A stretch of 21,939 nucleotides of DNA from a virus, in the IMG/VR virus record IMGVR_UViG_3300012022_000006, positions 1 through 21,939 of that record. One strand, written 5' to 3'. Below the pieces are notes generated by a model. The model did not search any database and was not told the DNA's origin. It saw nothing but the letters and a program-made list of their open reading frames with translations. The position numbers and the translations under genes are program-made. Below are positions 17,901-21,939 of the stretch, in pieces (within the stretch, counting starts at the first letter, position 1; every line of letters begins with the position of its first letter).

Positions 17901-18606
17901 GCGCTACAACCCCAACCTGAGCCTGAACTATGTCAACGGCAACTCTGCTGGCGCTTCTGGTTTTGATGAGCGTCTTAACGCCCCTGTTAGTCTTCAGGCG
18001 TCCACCAACCCAGCGCTAGGCGGACACCAGTTCCGAATTACCCCAGTGTTCGTTGGCGGTAACCTGAACCAAGCAGACTTCGACCTGCGCACTGACTCGG
18101 GTTGGATGACGGTCACGGCGTACAACCTGCGTTCCCAGAACGGAACCAACGCGAAGTCGTCGCAGTACGATCTCTATGTGGACGTCGTTCTGAACGGTCA
18201 GGTGATCTCGGGTCAGGCGGTTCAGCGCACGTACCACACGATCACTCCAGGTTCGGTAAGCGGTGTTGGCAACTTCAACATCTATCGCCAGGTCTGGAAC
18301 GGTACTTCCTCTGCACAGATCTCGTTCAATCCGGACGGCGTCTGCTATGCTACAGATGGTAACCGCACGTGGATGAGTCCGTCGAACCCAGGTGAAGCGG
18401 CGAACTTCGAGGTGTCGTTCAACAACGGCGCTTCGTATCAGGCACTGACCTCGGCAGCCACGATCTCTGTGTCTGCTACAGGTAGCGCGTCGAGGCCATC
18501 GAACGCTCGTCGTCAGGGAACGTACATCATCCGCAACCGCTGGAGCGGCGCAGTGGCGGGCAGCGGAACTTACGACATGTACGTAGAGGTCGGCACGCCG
18601 GTCTAA
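14974..18606 (+). CDS. Giant tandem Ig-like domain fibre/adhesion protein
   Basis: This is a 1210-aa protein. The first 65 residues (SSLAMSDVNVEL ... SLSGIEARQ ... INLSDLSNKT) match a small N-terminal module seen in many phage tail proteins, probably the virion attachment part. Residues 73-1093 then form about ten diverged Ig-like units of 86-115 residues. Each tends to carry 'PGG-x-L-x-[W/F]' in the first half and '[Y]-x-[V/L]-x-x-x-L-x-[Y/F]-x-[N/D]-G' near its end. Examples are NVPGGQLLF, NVPGANLTW, VIPGGIVSW and TPAGGTFSW. Residues 1094-1210 are a distinct C-terminal domain with Trp and Arg residues that could be a tip. It is Ser, Thr and Asn rich with few Lys and Cys. Phage Ig-like domains usually decorate virions and bind cell-surface sugars. 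No good Shine-Dalgarno is visible, so translation is probably coupled. Confidence 0.75.
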   Translation: MATPNTSISSLAMSDVNVELTYPANNALAMNDGIFRSLSGIEARQVTDTVINLSDLSNKTAFGGIISANSSNVISYGVIEREINMLANTDMFDCDVQWTANLISGAAGTLTTRNKQASYKVVGVQEQNVTSNVFVTATLSYKGKLIGTAQKYISFTINSLPPMLFVNGNTNVESVKFEPTSIATTLTATANVPGGQLLFRVDPMDAGVLISGNTVSLSAQAQQAGTDNVRNYSVLTELLFNNQIIAQDLKNVSLRALYAIPDINLTVPASTNNVFANVGLVRSSLTISGSHNVPGANLTWTATKVSGDDASLIVAANRGSANLTVSIADGDFGARKAVYDVVAALAYANGQPITSKTTRLTLRAAAYGMQVSSANDTQSGYTAQTAVASATVAFQAGTLTWTVARVSGDTAVFSTANSGTSGSASFNLSTSGVGTKTSVYRLTPTLTFDGVVMYNAPFDVSMTAQQNAYTFALSGATVNTQVGEAPVSSRIITTATHNVTGGTLLFSKSSSAGVLTSNSTSGTVTYSNNTIGIDNYTLSVELRDANNRTIETKTSAQTLRAYAPNLTFTGANTLTTTGFSDQSASLTSNVRVGVVGANTLAVTAQLLVGSTLTFNASGNSTLQTATLSTSRTTVGTNEGTYRLTGTVNYFGVLYSKTWDATLSVTKDDAQFAVTGSGQTLSSFNFPVVANGVVNASHVIPGGIVSWSRSGTGTVSAVPVQNNSQLVFNTSQGSVGSASAAQTVTATLRDADGNYVDQKSVVVNTSATVNNPALVLNGPTSNVVTNTFFAAATVIATPSVAAALTGHTYRFDYAPTSGALSSVTSNSSAVNLYAQFDGAGETRGSYNVVCSVILNGQTIATASKNITVAAVCPAPTLEYAGNPSASSGSFNFPVNNWAWFDAATTPAGGTFSWSWNLVSGVQATNIYTENNNSRLVVQNSQSDYGGKTSTYDVTCTYRTPNGTVLGTRTQRISTYSERYNPNLSLNYVNGNSAGASGFDERLNAPVSLQASTNPALGGHQFRITPVFVGGNLNQADFDLRTDSGWMTVTAYNLRSQNGTNAKSSQYDLYVDVVLNGQVISGQAVQRTYHTITPGSVSGVGNFNIYRQVWNGTSSAQISFNPDGVCYATDGNRTWMSPSNPGEAANFEVSFNNGASYQALTSAATISVSATGSASRPSNARRQGTYIIRNRWSGAVAGSGTYDMYVEVGTPV
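15190..18252 (+). repeat. Ten tandem diverged Ig-like domain repeats
   Basis: Approximate unit borders in residues of the 1210-aa protein are 73-158, 159-259, 260-367, 368-467, 468-563, 564-668, 669-770, 771-872, 873-978 and 979-1093. Units share spacing and a few positions, but little identity, so the array is old. Borders are judged by eye and may be off by about ten residues. Confidence 0.65.
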
Positions 18607-18609
18607 ATA
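18603..18609 (+). promoter_or_regulatory. Putative T4-type late promoter overlapping the Ig-repeat gene stop
   Basis: CTAAATA contains the TAA stop (18604-18606) of the Ig-repeat gene and ends 24 bases before ATG 18634. Its last four bases lie in the left arm of the hairpin at 18606-18630. A start site six or so bases downstream would fall at about 18615-18616, past the left arm. Confidence 0.7.
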
Positions 18610-18630
18610 CTCCTGCAACCCAGGAGTATT
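18606..18630 (+). promoter_or_regulatory. RBS-sequestering hairpin for the 56-aa gene
   Basis: AATACTCCTG (18606-18615) is perfectly complementary to CAGGAGTATT (18621-18630), with a 5-base loop CAACC. The right arm contains the AGGAG ribosome binding site (18622-18626), seven bases before ATG 18634. In mRNA read through from upstream the site would be buried in a 10-bp stem. mRNA starting at the embedded late promoter would lack the left arm and be open. Confidence 0.8.
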
Positions 18631-18633
18631 CCC

Positions 18634-18804
18634 ATGACCATGCAGATTGACAAGAACGACCCAGTCTCCGTCGAGACGGTCAACCGTAAACTGGAATCGT
18701 TCGTAGAAGTTGTCCTCGAGAAGCTGACCGCGCAGCAAGCGACGATCAAGCAGCTGAAGACCCGCCTCCGCGCCGTAGAGAAGGAGCTGGAACCGGGTGG
18801 CTAA
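18634..18804 (+). CDS. 56-aa coiled-coil protein, unknown function
   Basis: This short gene encodes a 56-residue protein beginning MTMQIDKND and ending EPGG. Residues about 16-52 show a heptad pattern of Leu, Val and Ile (VNRKLESFVEVVLEK, then IKQLKTRLRAVEKEL), so a coiled coil is likely. A good AGGAG lies seven bases before ATG 18634, closer to ideal than for the second ATG at 18640, but it is held in a hairpin with a late promoter in the other arm. The stop overlaps the GTG start of the next gene, and its last codons contain that gene's AAGGAG site. Coding potential is supported by this organisation and by codon use matching the neighbours. I do not recognise it. A small fibre or neck assembly factor, or a regulator, would fit. 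Confidence 0.7.
   Translation: MTMQIDKNDPVSVETVNRKLESFVEVVLEKLTAQQATIKQLKTRLRAVEKELEPGG
18781..18786 (+). promoter_or_regulatory. Ribosome binding site for the GTG-start 287-aa gene
   Basis: AAGGAG lies ten bases before GTG 18797 within the 56-aa gene. It favours GTG 18797 over the ATG seven codons later. Confidence 0.6.
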
Positions 18805-19660
18805 GAAATTCGAGTACATGAGCCAGAACGAGTGGTTGGGCGACGCAACCACTCACTTCATGAAGTCTGGCAGCGCACTACGCAGCCCATCCAATGATCA
18901 AGAGTCACTCGCCAAGTACGTCCCGCGTGAAGCGAACGGCGTCAAGGTCGAGTACGACATCACATTCGAGATTCCGGGCACCGTCAAGGGCTACAAGTTC
19001 AGCGACTTCCTCACCAAGGCACTCTACATCGCTCCGCAGAGTCAGCGCTTCGCAACTGAAGCAGTGACCACGGCGGCGTCGAAGGCGTGCACAGAGGAAG
19101 GTCGTCGCGTGTTCCAGCTGCTGCTCGAGAACATCGAGGACAAGTACATCCTGGACGGCGACGATGACTTCGAGTGCGATGAGATCGTGGTTCTGCCAGG
19201 CACCAACCTGTTGTCGAAAGAGAACGTCGTCGACTTCGACAAGGTCGATGCACTTGTTCGCGGCGGCGCATACGTCAAGATCCACCCGATCACCGAGCGC
19301 ACCTGGGTACAGTACCTGAAGAGCCGCTGGGGTAAGAAGGTCATCCCACCAGAAGCACCGCTCTACCCTATCCTGCGCTCTGCACAGAAGGTCAACTTCA
19401 CCATGTCTTCCGAGACGGGCATCGCAGCGACGATCCTGGGCAAGAAGCTTGGCGTGATCGATCACCCTGAGAAGAAGACTGCGTCCACGTTCCAGCACAT
19501 CTACCAAGGTATGGACCTGGCGCGCAAGAACACCCTCAAGGAAAAGCTGATCGCTGTACTGTCGAACCCGGAGTCAGGCGTCCTGACTACATACCACGAC
19601 GACCCCGTCGAGCGCGTGGGTCGATACTTCGAGTTCATGGTAAGGTATCCGCACAAATGA
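18797..19660 (+). CDS. Conserved-looking enzyme-like protein, possible GT-B-type glycosyltransferase relative
   Basis: This 287-aa soluble protein has no signal peptide or membrane segment. Composition differs from the structural genes: Lys, Glu, His and Cys are frequent and Thr/Asn repeats are absent. Residues about 155-221 (VKIHPITERTWVQYLKSRWG, VIPPEAPLYPILRSAQKV, TMSSETGIAATILGKKLGVI) follow the pattern of the C-terminal half of GT-B-fold sugar or polyol-phosphate transferases: an HP start, a register shift to 'pl..ll..a..v', then SSE...A...GK. This is a fold-level guess. The next gene overlaps by ATGA and also looks enzyme-like, so the pair may act together. It could modify the virion, phage DNA or the host surface. 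It could equally be an unrelated structural or assembly protein. The expected catalytic residues are not secure. Confidence 0.4.
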   Translation: MAKKFEYMSQNEWLGDATTHFMKSGSALRSPSNDQESLAKYVPREANGVKVEYDITFEIPGTVKGYKFSDFLTKALYIAPQSQRFATEAVTTAASKACTEEGRRVFQLLLENIEDKYILDGDDDFECDEIVVLPGTNLLSKENVVDFDKVDALVRGGAYVKIHPITERTWVQYLKSRWGKKVIPPEAPLYPILRSAQKVNFTMSSETGIAATILGKKLGVIDHPEKKTASTFQHIYQGMDLARKNTLKEKLIAVLSNPESGVLTTYHDDPVERVGRYFEFMVRYPHK

Positions 19661-20415
19661 AGTACGTTGTCATCGCCCATCACCACGGCGCTTTCTTGAC
19701 CATCAAGCAGCTGCGCGAGCTCAAGCAAGAGTTCGTCGTGCTGGTGCCACAGACACAGGTCGAGAAGTACTCGACGATGGGCGAAGACATCTTCAAGAAC
19801 TACCTGCCGAATCTGAAGAAGGCAGCCGGCAAAGGCACGCCCGTCTTCACCGCAGACATGCGCGGCAACTTCCTGAACCTGATCGCCACGTGGATGGCGG
19901 AACTGCAGTGCACCGGTCAATGGACCGTGATGCAGGCAGGTTCGCTGCTCCTGTCGACCGACAACGACGTGTCCATCAAGACGCAGTTCGGGCTGGTCAG
20001 TGACCGCGTGCACCCGAAGTTCAAGAAGCTGTACACGATGCTCGGCGAACCCGAGAAGTCGGACAAGATGTACATGCACACGATCTTCGTGAACATGGAC
20101 AAGCGCGACGGCAAGGTGACGGAAGTCCCGAGCGACGCGGTCATGCGCCCGGACATCCTGTACAAGATGTCGTTCGGTCCGTTGTGGTGCCTGCGTCATC
20201 GTCAGATGGTCAAGCACTCAGCTGTCGCCAACTTCTGGATGGAGTCGATCCGCGCAGAGCAGGAGATCGGTGAATGGATCGCCTATCCGTACCACCTCTA
20301 TGGTGAGTACGCGAAGAAGGTCAAGGCGATGATCCCGCCCGTTTCGTTCGAGAACATCATGGCCAACGCCGAGAGTGCTGCCTGGATGCAAGAACTGGTC
20401 GAGCTAGACCTCTAA
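19657..20415 (+). CDS. Enzyme-like protein, possible GT-A/nucleotide-sugar transferase relative
   Basis: This 252-aa soluble protein starts with a strand and turn (KYVVIAHHHGAF) followed by helix and strand (LRELKQEFVVLVP), as in alpha/beta enzymes. Residues about 97-104 read SLLLSTDND, and STDND could be a DxD-like metal site of a GT-A glycosyltransferase, although no more of the family is visible. Further conserved-looking segments are MYMHTIFVNMDKRDG, LWCLRHRQMVKHSAV and EQEIGEWIAYPYHLYGEYAKK. It begins in an ATGA overlap with the previous gene, with AAGG eleven bases upstream. The TAA stop is part of a CTAAATA box. A role as a partner of the 287-aa protein is inferred from the overlap and similar composition. 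Function is not established. Confidence 0.35.
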   Translation: MKYVVIAHHHGAFLTIKQLRELKQEFVVLVPQTQVEKYSTMGEDIFKNYLPNLKKAAGKGTPVFTADMRGNFLNLIATWMAELQCTGQWTVMQAGSLLLSTDNDVSIKTQFGLVSDRVHPKFKKLYTMLGEPEKSDKMYMHTIFVNMDKRDGKVTEVPSDAVMRPDILYKMSFGPLWCLRHRQMVKHSAVANFWMESIRAEQEIGEWIAYPYHLYGEYAKKVKAMIPPVSFENIMANAESAAWMQELVELDL

Positions 20416-20418
20416 ATA
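20412..20418 (+). promoter_or_regulatory. Putative T4-type late promoter for the neck genes
   Basis: CTAAATA overlaps the TAA stop of the upstream gene and precedes ATG 20456 by 37 bases in a real intergenic gap of 40 bases. It would drive gp13 and gp14. Confidence 0.65.
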
Positions 20419-20455
20419 CTCCAGCATCCTCACACCACCATCGAGACAAACGGAC

Positions 20456-21199
20456 ATGGCACGACCTCAAACCCGCGAAGAGTTCAAGGACTACGTTCTT
20501 CGCAAGCTCGGCGCTCCTGTGATTGAGATCAACGTCGACGATTCGCAGGTCGACGACCGCATCGACGAAGCTCTCCTGTACTATGCCGACTATCACTACG
20601 ATGGTTCCGAAGCCGTCTACTACAAGCATCAGATCACAGCCGACGACATCGCCAACAAATACTTGGTGCTGCCCGAGAACATCATCGGCGCGGTCCGTAT
20701 CTTTGACATCGGTTCAGCCCTGACCGCTGGCGGCTTCTTCAACATCCAGTACCAGATCGCGCTGAACGATCTGTACACGCTCACCAGCCAGTCGCTGCTG
20801 CCGTACTACATGGCAGTTCAGTCGCTCGGCGTCATGCAGGAAATCCTCGTCGGCAAGCAGCCGATCCGCTACAACCGCATGGCAGGCAACAAGTTCCACA
20901 TCGACATGAACTGGGACAAGGTCCAGGAAGGACAGTTCTTCATCGTCGAGGCGTACAAGGTCGTTGACCCTGAAGAGTACCCGCAGGTCTGGTCTGATCG
21001 CTGGCTGCAGCGCTACGCTACCGCGCTCGTGGGCACGCAGTGGGCGACCAACCTGATCAAGTTCCAGGGTCTTCAGCTCCCGGGCGGCGTCCAGTTCAAT
21101 GGTGAGAGCATGCTTGCCCGTCACCAGAAGGATCAGGACGACCTGGAGAAGGAGATGCTCTTTGGCTACGGTCTCCCACCGATGGACATGATTGGGTGA
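20456..21199 (+). CDS. 13: Neck protein, gp13-like
   Basis: This 247-aa protein begins MARPQTREEFKDYVLRKLG, followed by APVIEINVDDSQVDDRIDEA and LLYYADYHYDGSEAVYYKH, a pattern diagnostic of gp13-type neck proteins in cyanophage-like T4 relatives. T4 gp13 (309 aa) forms the neck ring with gp14 at the head portal after DNA packaging, closing the head for tail attachment. This version is shorter than T4 gp13, as in cyanophages. The C-terminus (DLEKEMLFGYGLPPMDM) is typical of that shorter form. The start is set by the family N-terminus. The Shine-Dalgarno is weak and a late-promoter box lies upstream. The immediate gp14-like neighbour confirms the assignment. Confidence 0.85.
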   Translation: MARPQTREEFKDYVLRKLGAPVIEINVDDSQVDDRIDEALLYYADYHYDGSEAVYYKHQITADDIANKYLVLPENIIGAVRIFDIGSALTAGGFFNIQYQIALNDLYTLTSQSLLPYYMAVQSLGVMQEILVGKQPIRYNRMAGNKFHIDMNWDKVQEGQFFIVEAYKVVDPEEYPQVWSDRWLQRYATALVGTQWATNLIKFQGLQLPGGVQFNGESMLARHQKDQDDLEKEMLFGYGLPPMDMIG

Positions 21200-21202
21200 C
21201 CC

Positions 21203-21939
21203 ATGGCGACAAAACACTGGTTCCGCAACAATGACTCGCGCGCCGAACAGAAGCTGATCGACGACCTCGTCTACGAGGCGATCCAGATCTACGGCATCGA
21301 CATCCTGTACGTGCGTCGCAAGTCCCTGAACATCGACAACATCATCGTTGACGAGAAGCTCGGCAGCTTTGACGCAGCGTTCCCTTGCGAGTGCTTCGTC
21401 AAGTCCAATGAAGGTTTCGAGGGTGAAGGCGACTTCTTGTCGAAGTTCGGCTTGGAGATCCGCGACCGCATGATCCTGACCTTTGCCCGCCGCGCCTTCA
21501 AGGAGAACGTGGCTGACAAGAGTCCGGGCTACGTCCGACCGCTCGAAGGCGACCTCATCTTCTTCCCGCTAAATAAGAAGTTGTTCGAGATCAAGTTCGT
21601 CGAGCACGAGCCGGTCTTCTACCAGATGGGAAGCTTGCAGGCGTACGACGTCACCTGCGAACTCTACGAGTACAACAACGAGTCCTTCAACACGGGCTGG
21701 GACGTGATCGACAACATCTGGAAGTTCCGCATGAACAATGAAGTGCGCGAGCTTGGCCAGTCGTTCAATGACGACCAGCTGGAAGGTATCGATGCGGGTG
21801 AGTACGTAGACGACATGGCAGAGTTGCTCCGCCAAGGCTCAGAGAACTACGTTCCTGAGACTTTGGATCCGCGTGACACCAACGTTGAGTTGGAAGTCGA
21901 AGGCAGGAAGACCATGGACTGGTCCGAGAAGGATCCGTT
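21203..21939 (+). CDS. 14: Neck protein, gp14-like, 3' truncated by the window edge
   Basis: An open frame runs from ATG 21203, three bases after the gp13 stop, to the end of the window with no stop, giving at least 245 residues. The N-terminal part (LIDDLVYEAIQIYGIDILYV) and the body (GLEIRDRMILTFARRAF, RPLEGDLIFFPLNKKLFEI, FVEHEPVFYQMGSLQAYDVT) match gp14-type neck proteins. T4 gp14 binds gp13 to complete the head and forms the ring onto which the tail docks. T4 gp14 is about 256 aa, so only a few residues are likely missing. Adjacent gp13 and gp14 genes are conserved across the superfamily. Confidence 0.85.
   Translation, partial: MATKHWFRNNDSRAEQKLIDDLVYEAIQIYGIDILYVRRKSLNIDNIIVDEKLGSFDAAFPCECFVKSNEGFEGEGDFLSKFGLEIRDRMILTFARRAFKENVADKSPGYVRPLEGDLIFFPLNKKLFEIKFVEHEPVFYQMGSLQAYDVTCELYEYNNESFNTGWDVIDNIWKFRMNNEVRELGQSFNDDQLEGIDAGEYVDDMAELLRQGSENYVPETLDPRDTNVELEVEGRKTMDWSEKDP
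21569..21575 (+). promoter_or_regulatory. Putative T4-type late promoter inside the gp14-like gene
   Basis: CTAAATA lies within the gp14-like coding region. In T4 order the next gene would be gp15 (tail completion), so this could start its transcript. It is intragenic, so it is uncertain. Confidence 0.4.

Noticed and set aside
1-21939. tRNA, rRNA or insertion sequence
   Set aside because: No cloverleaf, rRNA-like stretch, transposase frame or terminal inverted repeats were recognised by reading both strands. A tRNA-finding program was not available.

Overview
This window is a late structural-gene block of a T4-superfamily (myovirus-type, contractile-tailed) phage. Every gene is on the + strand and there is almost no spacing between them: stops and starts overlap as TAATG, ATGA or GTG pairs. 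The base composition is GC-rich by eye, with many C/G-ending codons, so a GC-rich host is likely. The recognisable genes are closer to the cyanophage, pelagiphage and rhizobial-phage branch of the superfamily than to coliphage T4 itself. This assignment comes from remembered family motifs, because no database search could be run.

Layout. The window opens with the C-terminus of a gp6-like baseplate wedge protein. Next is a small NUMOD3 (homing-endonuclease-type DNA-binding) gene squeezed between baseplate genes. It is followed by a giant protein in the position of T4 gene 7, with a conserved phage N-terminal domain and a very unusual Thr/Arg/Asn/Phe-rich repeat half, then a gp8-like baseplate wedge protein. 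A 1795-residue DUF4815-type structural protein follows, carrying PKD, poly-Pro, Ig-like and Hint-like modules at its C-terminus, then a 548-residue virion protein related to cyanophage-type structural proteins. A fibre cassette comes next: a 71-aa small protein, a fibre with an S74 self-cleaving chaperone, a 112-aa beta protein, and a 1210-aa chain of about ten Ig-like domains. The window ends with a 56-aa coiled-coil protein, two enzyme-like proteins that may be glycosyltransferase-related, and the neck proteins gp13 and gp14 (the latter cut by the window edge). The order 6-(7)-8-fibres-13-14 matches T4, but the T4 genes 9-12 and wac interval is filled by different, mostly beta-rich adhesion modules.

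Regulation. Eight + strand TAAATA boxes (seven CTAAATA and one perfect TATAAATA) look like T4-type late promoters, and two of them overlap stop codons. The one at 18603 lies in the left arm of a perfect 10-bp hairpin whose right arm holds the ribosome binding site of the 56-aa gene. This is the arrangement T4 uses to silence read-through mRNAs while translating late-promoter mRNAs.

The genes would act together to build the baseplate wedge, attach receptor-binding fibres to it, and close the head with the neck. The most unusual items are the hairpin/late-promoter switch, the Thr-rich repeat with an inserted carbohydrate-binding-like domain, the Hint-like tail on a virion protein, and the paired sugar-enzyme-like genes inside a structural cluster.
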